DNA from: Bacteroidia bacterium
GTDB lineage: Bacteria > Bacteroidota > Bacteroidia > Bacteroidales > UBA932
Direction of reading: 5' to 3'
Length of the DNA: 55,861 nucleotides
NCBI GenBank assembly: GCA_021153285.1
Contig: JAGKTT010000008.1
Coordinates: forward strand, 1-55,861
Positions 1 through 8,122 of the stretch are shown in pieces (position 1 is the stretch's first letter; each line of letters starts with the position of its first letter). Under the pieces are notes generated by a model, which did no database searches, was not told the origin of the DNA, and saw only the letters and a program-made list of their open reading frames with translations. A program made the position numbers and the translations under genes.

Positions 1-1089
1 TATGACGAGTTTACAGGCGTATGTATGGTCTATGTGGCAGCTCACGTGGGATTCGCCGGCGCGATGCTGAACCCTTTCACTATCGGTATCGCTCAGGATA
101 TGTCCGATCTGCCGCTTTTCTCCGGCATAGAGTATAGGATCATCTGCTGGATCATCCTTATGACAGCGGCAATAGCATTCACTCTCTGGTATTCTTCTCG
201 TATCAGAAAACCGATTGAAACTTCCACAGAAGAAGACCAGAAAGTCGAAGCCACTGCAGGCAAGGGGAGCGATCTCTCTGCCTGGATTACCTTCGGTATC
301 CTTACTACCATTCTCATATTGTTCTCTGTTTATTATGCATCTGATTGTGTCATTTCCCTTGGTCAGGCGAAGTTCGAGACACCTTGGCTTATGTGGGTAT
401 TGACCGCTCTTTTTGCCGTCGTTTCAATTCCTGCCCTGCTCAAGTCATCCAGGATGTTCATTCTTAATGTGTTGATCTTCTGCATATTGTTTATGGTAGT
501 GGGTGTGATGGGATATGGCTGGTATCTTCAGGAAATATGTGCGCTTTTTCTTGGACTTGCGGTCGCTTCCGGTATTGCTGCCGGCTATAACGCAGATGAT
601 ATTGCCAAAGAATTCATTGCCGGTGCAAAGGACATTTTCTCAGCAGCCCTTATAATCGGTTTTGCCGCCGGTATAATCGTCATATTGAAGGATGGGCAGG
701 TTATCGATACGATGCTTGGTGCAATGGCATCAGCTCTCGAAGGGACGGGTCGTGCTGGTGCGCTTGGAACAATGTACGGAATCCAGACATTCATCAATGT
801 CTTCATTCCTTCTGCTTCTGCCAAGGCCGCTGTGACAATGCCGATTATGGCTCCGTTCTCAGACCTTATCGGGGTGTCCCGCCAGGCTACCGTTCTGGCA
901 TTCCAGTTCGGAGACGGATTCACGAATATGATAACACCTTGCTCGGGAGTGCTTATGGCAGTGCTGTCAGTGGCTAAAATTCCGTATGAAAAGTGGTTCA
1001 GATGGGCCTGGAAGTTCATCCTGACAATGATCCTGCTGGGTTTCCTCCTTCTAATTCCGACTCTCTACCTCGATCTTCCGGGATTCTAA
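1..1089 (+). CDS. YfcC/DcuC-family membrane transporter, 5'-truncated
   Basis: This is the C-terminal 362 residues of an inner-membrane carrier; the frame is open to the first base, so the start lies outside the window. The segment GAMLNPFTIGIAQ and the later FINVFIPSASAKAAVTMPIM loop are typical of the DcuC/YfcC superfamily (C4-dicarboxylate or basic amino-acid carriers). Several hydrophobic helices are visible and the final one ends in LLIPTLYLDLPGF. A hydrophilic, charged stretch around residues 70-90 is a cytoplasmic loop. The substrate cannot be told from sequence: YfcC relatives include arginine/ornithine exchangers and uncharacterised carriers. It ends against a strong hairpin and converges on the kinase gene. 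Confidence 0.85.
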   Translation, partial: YDEFTGVCMVYVAAHVGFAGAMLNPFTIGIAQDMSDLPLFSGIEYRIICWIILMTAAIAFTLWYSSRIRKPIETSTEEDQKVEATAGKGSDLSAWITFGILTTILILFSVYYASDCVISLGQAKFETPWLMWVLTALFAVVSIPALLKSSRMFILNVLIFCILFMVVGVMGYGWYLQEICALFLGLAVASGIAAGYNADDIAKEFIAGAKDIFSAALIIGFAAGIIVILKDGQVIDTMLGAMASALEGTGRAGALGTMYGIQTFINVFIPSASAKAAVTMPIMAPFSDLIGVSRQATVLAFQFGDGFTNMITPCSGVLMAVLSVAKIPYEKWFRWAWKFILTMILLGFLLLIPTLYLDLPGF

Positions 1090-1124
1090 TACCTAGGAAG
1101 ATTTTAATACGCTGATTCTTAGTG

Positions 1125-1175
1125 AGATACGAGTTCTGCGTGCTCCCCTTAGTGCGGCACGTAGAACTCGTATCT
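1125..1175. terminator. Bidirectional hairpin terminator between convergent genes
   Basis: Two 19-nt arms (1125-1143 and 1157-1175) are complementary with a single G-U pair and a 13-nt loop. The hairpin sits midway between the 3' ends of the transporter and the kinase, so it can end transcription from both sides. T-richness after the arms is moderate. Confidence 0.65.
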
Positions 1176-1203
1176 TATTGATTGTTAAACTATTGGCTCC
1201 TTT

Positions 1204-1815
1204 CTAGAAGAGACCGTATAGCTGTGCGTCGATCTTGTCGGTGATATGTGCAAAGTCTTCAGGCCTGTGCTCAAAGTCGAGGTCATCTGCCTCGATTACA
1301 AGCACTTTACCTTTATAATCGGCAATCCACTCGTCGTATCTTTCGTTCAGGTTGCTGAGGTATTCGATGCTGATGCTCTTTTCGTAGTCGCGTCCGCGTT
1401 TCTGAATCTGTGACACCAGGGTAGGGACCGATGATTTAAGGTAGATGAGAAGATCAGGCTCTCTGACCATAGACATCATAAGGTTGAAAAGCTGCATATA
1501 GGTATCAAAATCCCGGTCGGATAGATTTCCCATTGCTTTGTTGTTTGCAACGAAGATATGCACTCCTTCCATAATGGTCCTGTCCTGGATGATCACATCT
1601 TCGGACTTGGAGATTTCCACCAGATCCTGGAATCTCTGTGCAAGGAAATAGGTTTCCAGATTATAAGACCACCTCTGGATGTCCTTGTAGTAGTCTTCCA
1701 GGTAAGGATTATAAGTGACGGCCTCATATTTTGGAGTCCATCCATAATGCTGTGACAGCATTCTTGTGAGCGTAGTCTTTCCGCATCCGATATTTCCGGC
1801 GATTCCTATATGCAT
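1204..1815 (-). CDS. Deoxynucleoside kinase (dNK/dGK family)
   Basis: This is a cytosolic salvage kinase that transfers phosphate from a nucleoside triphosphate to a deoxynucleoside. The start MHIGIAGNIGCGKTT puts the P-loop at residues 7-15, as is usual in this family; an in-frame ATG 24 nt upstream would add eight residues and is less likely. The motif IIQDRTIMEGVHIF corresponds to the family's DRS/ERS substrate-side motif, and KRGRDYEKS is the arginine-rich lid over the phosphates. The length of 203 residues is normal. It lies downstream of gdhA but is separated from it by a strong terminator. Whether it prefers dG, dA or dC is not visible. Confidence 0.9.
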   Translation of the reverse strand: MHIGIAGNIGCGKTTLTRMLSQHYGWTPKYEAVTYNPYLEDYYKDIQRWSYNLETYFLAQRFQDLVEISKSEDVIIQDRTIMEGVHIFVANNKAMGNLSDRDFDTYMQLFNLMMSMVREPDLLIYLKSSVPTLVSQIQKRGRDYEKSISIEYLSNLNERYDEWIADYKGKVLVIEADDLDFEHRPEDFAHITDKIDAQLYGLF

Positions 1816-1835
1816 AATATTTAAAGGTCTGATGG

Positions 1836-1884
1836 TCAAATAAAAAGCAGACTGATTGCCCGGAATAGGGCAAAACAGTCTGCT
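1836..1884 (-). terminator. Rho-independent terminator of gdhA
   Basis: On the minus strand a 9-bp outer stem (AGCAGACTG with CAGTCTGCT, 1846-1854 and 1876-1884) encloses an inner GCCC/GGGC pairing and is followed by TTTTTATTTG. It lies about 20 nt after the gdhA stop and about 20 nt before the kinase start. Confidence 0.8.
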
Positions 1885-1905
1885 AATTTACGATTTTTTT
1901 ATATC

Positions 1906-3261
1906 CTAAACAATACCGTGTGCCATCATTGCCTCGGCTACCTTGATGAATCCGGCGATATTCGCTCCCTTCACGTAGTTCACATAGCCGTCTTCTTCGG
2001 TTCCGTATTTCACGCAGGCTTCGTGGATGTCTGTCATAATTCTCTTGAGGTGCTCGTCCACTTCCTCACGCGTCCATCTTAGTCTCATCGAGTTCTGTGT
2101 CATCTCGAGGCCGGACGTCGCCACTCCGCCGGCATTTGATGCCTTTCCTGGTGAGTAGAGAAGCTTTGCGGCCTGGAACACTTCGATTGCTTCTGGTGTA
2201 CAAGGCATATTTGCGCCTTCAGCTACGCAGATGCAGCCATTTGCTACCAATGTCTTTGCCTGCTCTTCATTGAGTTCGTTCTGAGTGGCGCAAGGCATCG
2301 CGATGTCGCATTTTACATTCCAAGGACGCTCTCCTGCGTGGTATTGGGCTGTCGGATATTTCTCGACATATTCTCTGATGCGGCCTCTGTAGACATTCTT
2401 GAGTTCCATAATATATGCGAGCTTTTCGGCATCGATTCCGTCCGGATCATATATATAACCGTTTGAGTCTGACATTGTCAAGACTTTTGCTCCGAGCTGG
2501 AGAGCTTTCTGGGCTGCAAACTGGGCTACATTTCCCGAACCGGAAATGGCCACAGTTTTTCCTTCGTAGCTGTCGCCGCGTGTTGCAAGCATTGCACTCG
2601 CAAAGTAGCAGGTACCGTAGCCTGTCGCTTCAGGTCTGAGAGGGCTACCGCCCCACATCTGTCCTTTGCCTGTCAGTACGCCGGTGAACTCGTCGCGCAG
2701 TCTCTTGTATTGACCGAACATATAGCCGATTTCTCGTCCTCCTACTCCGATGTCTCCGGCAGGAACGTCGGTGTCAGCTCCGATATGTTTCTGGAGTTCA
2801 GTCATAAAGCTCTGGCAGAAACGCATCACCTCATTATCGGATTTGCCTTTAGGATCGAAGTCCGATCCTCCCTTTCCTGCTCCCATCGGCAGGGTAGTGA
2901 GACTGTTCTTGAATGTCTGCTCGAATGCAAGGAACTTCATAATACTGAGGTTCACACTCGGATGGAATCTGATGCCTCCTTTGTAAGGACCGATAGCACT
3001 GTTGCACTGAACTCGGTAGCCTCTGTTTACTCGTACCTCGCCTTCGTCGTCCAGCCAAGGGACGCGGAATATGATGATTCTTTCCGGTTCAACGATTCTT
3101 TCAAGTATCTTCTGGTCCATAAGGTAAGGGTGCTCGACAATATATGGAGCAACGCTTTCAAGGACTTCCTTTACTGCCTGATGAAACTCTTTTTCTCCCG
3201 GATTTCTGGCAATGAGATCAGCCATAAATCCGTCCACATAGTTTTGAGTGAACTGGTCCAT
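1906..3261 (-). CDS. gdhA: NADP-type glutamate dehydrogenase
   Basis: This hexameric cytosolic enzyme of the roughly 450-residue class interconverts 2-oxoglutarate plus ammonia and glutamate. The substrate site is seen in GPYKGGIRFHPSV and PMGAGKGGSDFDPKG (the second holds the catalytic lysine region), and DVPAGDIGVGGREIGYMFG is the family signature. The coenzyme Rossmann fold shows GSGNVAQFAAQ near residue 240. At 451 residues it is full length. NADP preference is inferred from the close resemblance to the Gram-negative biosynthetic GdhA group rather than from a tested residue. It is a single-gene unit with its own terminator and is the main visible route of ammonia assimilation here. Confidence 0.96.
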   Translation of the reverse strand: MDQFTQNYVDGFMADLIARNPGEKEFHQAVKEVLESVAPYIVEHPYLMDQKILERIVEPERIIIFRVPWLDDEGEVRVNRGYRVQCNSAIGPYKGGIRFHPSVNLSIMKFLAFEQTFKNSLTTLPMGAGKGGSDFDPKGKSDNEVMRFCQSFMTELQKHIGADTDVPAGDIGVGGREIGYMFGQYKRLRDEFTGVLTGKGQMWGGSPLRPEATGYGTCYFASAMLATRGDSYEGKTVAISGSGNVAQFAAQKALQLGAKVLTMSDSNGYIYDPDGIDAEKLAYIMELKNVYRGRIREYVEKYPTAQYHAGERPWNVKCDIAMPCATQNELNEEQAKTLVANGCICVAEGANMPCTPEAIEVFQAAKLLYSPGKASNAGGVATSGLEMTQNSMRLRWTREEVDEHLKRIMTDIHEACVKYGTEEDGYVNYVKGANIAGFIKVAEAMMAHGIV

Positions 3262-3286
3262 ACTACTAACTGATTAAAAAGGTTAG

Positions 3287-3321
3287 AAATAAAAAGTGCT
3301 TTCGCAGAAGCGCGAAAGCAC
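3287..3321 (-). terminator. CGAAAGCAC hairpin with U-run between OMP gene and gdhA
   Basis: A 10-bp stem (GTGCTTTCGC, 3296-3305, with GCGAAAGCAC, 3312-3321) and a 6-nt loop are followed on the minus strand by TTTTTATTT. It can terminate the upstream Omp85-like gene. It shares the CGAAAGCAC/GTGCTTTCG arms with the repeats at 8938-9075 and 24964-25040. A possible -7 box TAAATTTG (3321-3328) abuts it, so the gdhA promoter may overlap the hairpin. Confidence 0.65.
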
Positions 3322-3353
3322 AAATTTATCAAAATATTTTTTGAAAAGCAATA

Positions 3354-4814
3354 CTAGAATAGGAAACCGGTATTGATATAGAATGCTCCGCTTCCGTCCT
3401 GCTTGTTGAAGCAGCGTGCATACTCGAAAGCTACGATGAAGTTCTGGTTCATAATGAAACGGAGACCTGCACCGGCCGATCCGTGGAATCCGTCTGCCTT
3501 TCTGTTCACATCCACGAACTTTTCATATAGTTCCTGATACTTGCCTGTATTGTTCTTCATATCGTATCCTTTGAATACGTGTGCTCCATCGGTGAATCCG
3601 CTGATTGCGAATGCGATATTCTGCTTCCAAAGCTTGAAATCAATGAATCTCCAGCGGAGTTCAGCATTGTAGAATCCTACGTCCTGGCCCTGAACTCGAT
3701 TGAGCATCAGACCTCTGACTGTGCGGTAACCTCCGAATCCGTCATTGTCGGCCTTAGGACCTACGTTTGTGTAGAACGGCATTGCATACCAAGGTGCGCT
3801 GTTTCCGAATGTGCCCTGATAAGCGGCTCTGTATGCGAATGTAAGTTTGTCCTGTACAATAGGAATATACTGGCGCATTGTGATGCAATATTTGTAATGA
3901 GGATCTGTAGTGCCAAGCCACTTAGGTGCAGCAATGACGTGTGCCTCTGCCCAGATACCCTTTGTCGGATTGTTCTCTACATTACGGCTGTCGTACATAA
4001 GACCTGCGCGGATAGATGATATCACTCCTCCGTCCGCCTGCTCTGGAGAGATGATTCCCCAAGCTTTGTAGAGGTCAAACAAGGTTGTGCCACCTTCTAC
4101 ATACATTGAAGGATCTGCGGGATTGTTCAGCACGCTATATCCATCAGGCTTGAAGGACTGAGTCTTCATCCAAGAGAAGTTGTAGCCGGCCTCCCAGTAG
4201 AAGTTCTTCAGAATCTTTCCAGTGAAGTCTACCTTTGCCTTCACCAGGTCGCGTCCGAAACGGTAAAATCCTTTTGGCAGTTTTCCTTTTTCTTCGAATT
4301 TCTTCAGTAATTTCTCTCCGGCTTTGTTGTCCTCAAAATTGAAGGTCGGCTCCAGCATTTTCATATTGTAGATACTCTCGTATCCGTTGAATCCGTAGAA
4401 ATCCAGAGCAGCGTCCTTGTAATATCCGGAACAGATGGACATTCTCACTCCCGGGATAAGAGTCTTGTTGTCGTAGTTCACAATGAATTTATAGCTGTTC
4501 ACTGCACTTTCCTTGGTGTATGCCGATGCTTCAAAGTACCAGGTGGACTTAGGATTAGGATAAGTATCTCCGTTTCCGAAGTTGTAGAGATTCAGGAGTG
4601 CTCCGAACTGGAAACCTCGGTCAGCATCGAATGCGACAACCGGGAGGGGACCGAAATTGGTTCCGGTCTTTATGATGTCTCCATTTTCGTTGTATGTAAC
4701 ATTCTTCTTTTCCTTCTTGGCCTTCACTTCGTTTTCTGCAGCGGATGAATCTTCTGCGAAGGAAGGTACACATAGTGCGAGCGCTGCAATAGCGGTAATG
4801 AGTGTCTTTTTCAT
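3354..4814 (-). CDS. BamA/TamA (Omp85)-like outer-membrane beta-barrel protein
   Basis: The protein has a clear Sec signal peptide (MKKTLITAIAALALCVPSFA), then a short lysine-rich linker and a long run of alternating amphipathic strands ending in the aromatic C-terminus NTGFLF, typical of barrels inserted by the Bam machinery. FGGYRTVRGLMLNRVQGQ near residue 365 resembles the conserved barrel motif (VRGY/F-type loop) of Omp85 proteins. No POTRA repeats fit in the 486 residues, so this is a POTRA-less barrel of the surface-antigen type. It is the last gene of a run with a BASS transporter and an acyltransferase, 17 nt after the latter. The cargo is unknown. Confidence 0.82.
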   Translation of the reverse strand: MKKTLITAIAALALCVPSFAEDSSAAENEVKAKKEKKNVTYNENGDIIKTGTNFGPLPVVAFDADRGFQFGALLNLYNFGNGDTYPNPKSTWYFEASAYTKESAVNSYKFIVNYDNKTLIPGVRMSICSGYYKDAALDFYGFNGYESIYNMKMLEPTFNFEDNKAGEKLLKKFEEKGKLPKGFYRFGRDLVKAKVDFTGKILKNFYWEAGYNFSWMKTQSFKPDGYSVLNNPADPSMYVEGGTTLFDLYKAWGIISPEQADGGVISSIRAGLMYDSRNVENNPTKGIWAEAHVIAAPKWLGTTDPHYKYCITMRQYIPIVQDKLTFAYRAAYQGTFGNSAPWYAMPFYTNVGPKADNDGFGGYRTVRGLMLNRVQGQDVGFYNAELRWRFIDFKLWKQNIAFAISGFTDGAHVFKGYDMKNNTGKYQELYEKFVDVNRKADGFHGSAGAGLRFIMNQNFIVAFEYARCFNKQDGSGAFYINTGFLF

Positions 4815-4831
4815 ATTATAAAGGTTTGATT

Positions 4832-6157
4832 TTACAATTTCTTGAAAGTTTTTACAATATCCTTATAGAAACTTCTCATCTTCTTGTCATTCAGTACCCT
4901 GATGTCTGAAACGAATCTTCTCATACCTTCATTGTAATCAAAGAAGAAACTATATGAAGGTATGCTCAGAATCAATGCAGCAAGTGCGTATGGCCACTCC
5001 ATCAGACAGAATGCAAGGATAGTATATATAGGATATAAGATCAGTCCAAAGCCAAGTTTCACACCGAATCCTACGGTATTATGGAAAGCCTTATCTCTGA
5101 TCCTGCTCTTGAGCAGATAATAAGTAAGCCACATAGGTGAAGCTACTATCGCACTGAATATATAATATGGCAGGCCGATCAGTGATGCAAATGCTTTACC
5201 TATGGCTCTTAGAGGGGTATTCTTCTTTGTGAAGGAATATATTGACATTCCTTTTTTCTTTCTCTTCTTCTCGAATTCCTCGACTTTGTCCAGGAGCTTT
5301 TCCATCAGAGCATCATCCTTCTCGCAGGCATCTTCTATTCTTTTGACGATGTTTCTGTTTTCGAGCATTCCATCATATAGACTTGTGCCGAAATTGCCGT
5401 AATTCAGACCTTCGGAAACTGCTATCATCTTGGTCAGAGCCCATTTATTATACAGATTCTCGTCATCCTTCAGGTATGTGATGAGGCCTGAAATCCTGGA
5501 TGCAAGTTCCTTTCTTAGAGGCTCGATCATCTGCACATCATTTTCTACATCCAGCTCCTTGACGAATTCAGTAACATTGATAGGATCGCCGAATGTCAGC
5601 AGGGAAGTGCTGCGGTAGCGGAAATAATCACCATATTCGATACCTGCCGGAACAATATATACGGGCATCTTATCACCGAACTTTGCGTTGGCTGCAAGTG
5701 CTGCCCTGAATGTTCCTTTGCCGAGTGTCTGAAGCGAGTGTGCAGGCCTGTGCTTTCCTTCAGGATACATACAGAACCTCACCTTGTTTTCGAGGATTTC
5801 CACGATGATTTCCTGAGTCTCATTGTTCTTCAATACGTTACGCAGACCATCTCTCTGGCGCATCATCGGAAGGATCCTGACGAAATACATCAGTTTGGCA
5901 ATGAATGGTCTTTTGAACAGATCGGCTCTTGCTCCAAAGACGCTCTCGTCATCGAAAGCACAAAGGACAACGAGCGCATCCATCAATGTATTGCAGTGAT
6001 TCGGAGCAATGATTACAGCCCCGTCAGATGGAATGTTTTCCTTACCCTTGACTTCTACCTTTCTGTAGCTGTGCTTTACGCACCAGTCAACGATAGGCCT
6101 GAGAGAATCGTAAAGAAAATCTTTATCGTAGATATGTTTTCTTCCCATATTATTCAT
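4832..6157 (-). CDS. PlsC-like 1-acyl-glycerol-phosphate acyltransferase family protein
   Basis: This is a membrane-bound acyltransferase that would move an acyl chain from ACP or CoA to a glycerolipid. The catalytic block is PNHCNTLMDALVV near residue 60, the H-x5-D variant seen in a GPAT-like branch, followed by FCMYPEGKHRP as the phosphate-binding block. The last third has three or four hydrophobic helices. The chosen ATG overlaps the stop of the preceding transporter gene; a second ATG nine bases later is also possible, and a longer reading at 6199 would run into that gene. The overlap argues for translational coupling. The substrate is not determined; the usual PlsC has H-x4-D. Confidence 0.87.
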   Translation of the reverse strand: MNNMGRKHIYDKDFLYDSLRPIVDWCVKHSYRKVEVKGKENIPSDGAVIIAPNHCNTLMDALVVLCAFDDESVFGARADLFKRPFIAKLMYFVRILPMMRQRDGLRNVLKNNETQEIIVEILENKVRFCMYPEGKHRPAHSLQTLGKGTFRAALAANAKFGDKMPVYIVPAGIEYGDYFRYRSTSLLTFGDPINVTEFVKELDVENDVQMIEPLRKELASRISGLITYLKDDENLYNKWALTKMIAVSEGLNYGNFGTSLYDGMLENRNIVKRIEDACEKDDALMEKLLDKVEEFEKKRKKKGMSIYSFTKKNTPLRAIGKAFASLIGLPYYIFSAIVASPMWLTYYLLKSRIRDKAFHNTVGFGVKLGFGLILYPIYTILAFCLMEWPYALAALILSIPSYSFFFDYNEGMRRFVSDIRVLNDKKMRSFYKDIVKTFKKL

Positions 6158-7121
6158 CTGTTGCTTCTTTTCTTCCTTTCCATCTCCAGAGGAATGCAAG
6201 GGTCAGGCCTGAAATTATATGCCATACGCCCCACCAGGCAGTTATGACGAGCATTCCACCGTTGTTTGCCCACGCTCCTGTATCAGGGAAGATGTTCGGG
6301 TTCAGAAGTAGAACCAGTCCCAGACCGGAGTTCTGGATACCGGTCTCGATAGTAATTGTCCTTCTGTCCTTATATGGAAGCTTGAGTAATGTACTGCTTC
6401 CGAATCCGATTCCAAGTGCAAGAAGGTTATGGAGGAGCACCACCAGGAAGATATAGCGGATGCATTTCATAAATACATCAAGGTTTCCTGTAAAGATGAT
6501 GATCACCATTGCGATGAAGACAATGATAGAAAGGTACTGCAATGGTTTCCTAAGCACCTTTGCCACTTTAGGCAGATACTGTCCGCAGAGGATACCTAGT
6601 ACCAGAGGAATACCCATAATGATGAATATGCTCTGGAAGATGTCTCCGAGGGGGATGTGAAGTTCCGGAAGTTCACCGATATAATGGTTTCCTGCAAAAT
6701 TCAGGTACATCTTGCCCCAGAATGCAAAATTAAGAGGTGTGGTGAATACGCAGACAGCAGTATTGAATGCTGTAAGTGAAACCGACAGTTCTGAATTGCC
6801 TCGTGAAAGTGATGTGATGAAATTCGAAATATTTCCGCCTGGGCAGGATGCCACCAGAATCATACCAAGTGCAATCATCGGCGATACCCATTGTCCCATA
6901 GCCATAATCAGCGTAAGTGTCAATGTCGGAAGCAGTACCAGCTGGCAGACAATACCTGTAATTATGGATTTCGGATTCCTTATTATATCTACAAAAGTAG
7001 CTGGTCTGATACCGAGGGCTACTCCGAACATCACTAAAGCAAGAACAATATTCAGAAGGGTGGAACCACCGTTCATTGTGACGTTCAGTGCGTCTAATTC
7101 TCGAATGATTTCTTGACTCAT
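6150..7121 (-). CDS. Bile acid:sodium symporter (BASS) family transporter
   Basis: This is an inner-membrane carrier of about 323 residues with nine to ten hydrophobic helices. LVASCPGGNISNFITSLSRGN is the crossover-motif region of the BASS fold, and GIQNSGLGLVLL is the second conserved helix break; both bind sodium in the family. Bacterial members move bile acids, pantoate or keto acids, so the family name does not fix the substrate. The ATG at 7121 is preferred over an upstream TTG, which lies next to the promoter. It is the first gene of a run with a PlsC-like acyltransferase and an Omp85-like barrel. The steroid-reductase pair at 41332-43367 makes a sterol-type substrate worth considering, as inference only. 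Confidence 0.9.
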   Translation of the reverse strand: MSQEIIRELDALNVTMNGGSTLLNIVLALVMFGVALGIRPATFVDIIRNPKSIITGIVCQLVLLPTLTLTLIMAMGQWVSPMIALGMILVASCPGGNISNFITSLSRGNSELSVSLTAFNTAVCVFTTPLNFAFWGKMYLNFAGNHYIGELPELHIPLGDIFQSIFIIMGIPLVLGILCGQYLPKVAKVLRKPLQYLSIIVFIAMVIIIFTGNLDVFMKCIRYIFLVVLLHNLLALGIGFGSSTLLKLPYKDRRTITIETGIQNSGLGLVLLLNPNIFPDTGAWANNGGMLVITAWWGVWHIISGLTLAFLWRWKGRKEATDE

Positions 7122-7150
7122 TGCGATTAAGGTTTTATGGTTTAGCAAGA

Positions 7151-7181
7151 CAAAGTTAATGTTTTTATTCTTTCCGCCAAA
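7151..7181 (-). promoter_or_regulatory. Bacteroidota-type promoter for the BASS operon
   Basis: The -7 box TAACTTTG (7151-7158) and a -33 TTTG (7178-7181) are separated by 19 nt, matching the TTTG-N19-TAnnTTTG pattern of the primary sigma factor in this phylum. The expected transcription start is about 30 nt upstream of the chosen ATG. Confidence 0.65.
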
Positions 7182-7251
7182 TATCTTATTTAATAGCTTA
7201 TTAAATTTGTGGTAAAATCAGACCAAATGTTGTGGATTCGCGAAAAATCCG

Positions 7252-7259
7252 TATTTTTG
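7252..7259 (+). promoter_or_regulatory. -7 box for the resB-ccsA genes
   Basis: TATTTTTG matches TAnnTTTG and ends 13 nt before the ATG, giving a very short leader. No perfect -33 TTTG was seen. Confidence 0.45.
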
Positions 7260-7272
7260 TGACTAAAGTTTA

Positions 7273-8118
7273 ATGGCTATGCCTTACGTTATTCTTATAA
7301 TATTTCTGGCTGTCGCCCTTGCTCTTCAGATTCTGACGGGCAATATCCCTTTTTCGTTTCTGGCCTTTCCTCTGAATCTTATCCTCGCTCTTATATGGGT
7401 ATTGGTGATGGTATCTGTATGGAAGACCCGAAAGAAATCCCTCTTTGTCGGATTTATGCTTTCCCGTGGAGCCACGGTTTCTGCGATCCTGCTTTTCCTT
7501 GCCTTCAGTCTCGTCGTGGGTATTTCCGGGGAAAGGGAACTTGTATCGAGCTGGGTGTTTGCTGCTGTTATGCTTTATTTACAGACTGTGCTTCTGTTTG
7601 TCATTCTTCGCGGATGGCGTGCACAGACAGCTACAGGAGCAAGGTTGGGTGCTGTCAGATGGCGTTTTCTTCTGAATCACGTGGGTATTCTTCTGGCTGT
7701 ATCTTCTGCTTTCTGGGGAGCTCCGGATACTGAAGTCCTCAGAGTCAGGGCGATACAGGATGTACCGGTCAGACAGGCTGTTTCTATGGATGGAATTCCC
7801 GAATCGCTTCCGTTCGAGATCCTCTTGAGTGAATTCAAGACAGAAACCTGGTCCAATGGAGTCCCTTCGATGTTCGAAGCCAAGCTGCTCGTCAATGGGG
7901 AGAATGTAGTGCTGAAAGTTAATGAACCATATAATGTAAGTTTCGGAAAAGATCTGTATCTGGTCGGCTTCGACAGTATGTATGATAGTGGCAGCTGTAT
8001 ACTTCAAGTCGTTTATGAGCCTTGGAGATATGGTGCGTTGGCAGGAGTGGTAATGATGCTTGCGGGTGCCTTCCTGTTGTTCTTGGGTGGCCCGCGCAGA
8101 CGAAATGATGAGGATTGA
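7273..8118 (+). CDS. resB: ResB-like cytochrome c biogenesis protein (System II)
   Basis: Together with CcsA this membrane protein forms the haem exporter and lyase of System II cytochrome c maturation, attaching haem to CXXCH motifs outside the inner membrane. Four N-terminal hydrophobic helices lie within residues 1-150, then an extracytoplasmic beta-rich domain (residues about 155-255), then a last helix before the basic end GGPRRRNDED. It is shorter (281 residues) than the classical ResB, as is usual for the split Bacteroidota form. The stop lies five bases before the preferred ccsA start, and a cytochrome c peroxidase follows, which is its likely client. Confidence 0.82.
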   Translation: MAMPYVILIIFLAVALALQILTGNIPFSFLAFPLNLILALIWVLVMVSVWKTRKKSLFVGFMLSRGATVSAILLFLAFSLVVGISGERELVSSWVFAAVMLYLQTVLLFVILRGWRAQTATGARLGAVRWRFLLNHVGILLAVSSAFWGAPDTEVLRVRAIQDVPVRQAVSMDGIPESLPFEILLSEFKTETWSNGVPSMFEAKLLVNGENVVLKVNEPYNVSFGKDLYLVGFDSMYDSGSCILQVVYEPWRYGALAGVVMMLAGAFLLFLGGPRRRNDED

Positions 8119-8122
8119 TCTT

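Noticed and set aside
2710..3273. 187-codon open frame on the plus strand
   Set aside because: It is antisense to gdhA, whose reading frame is certain.
5952..5961. TCGAAAGCAC inside the PlsC-like gene, like the repeat family
   Set aside because: There is no matching right arm and the bases encode a conserved part of the protein, so chance is more likely.
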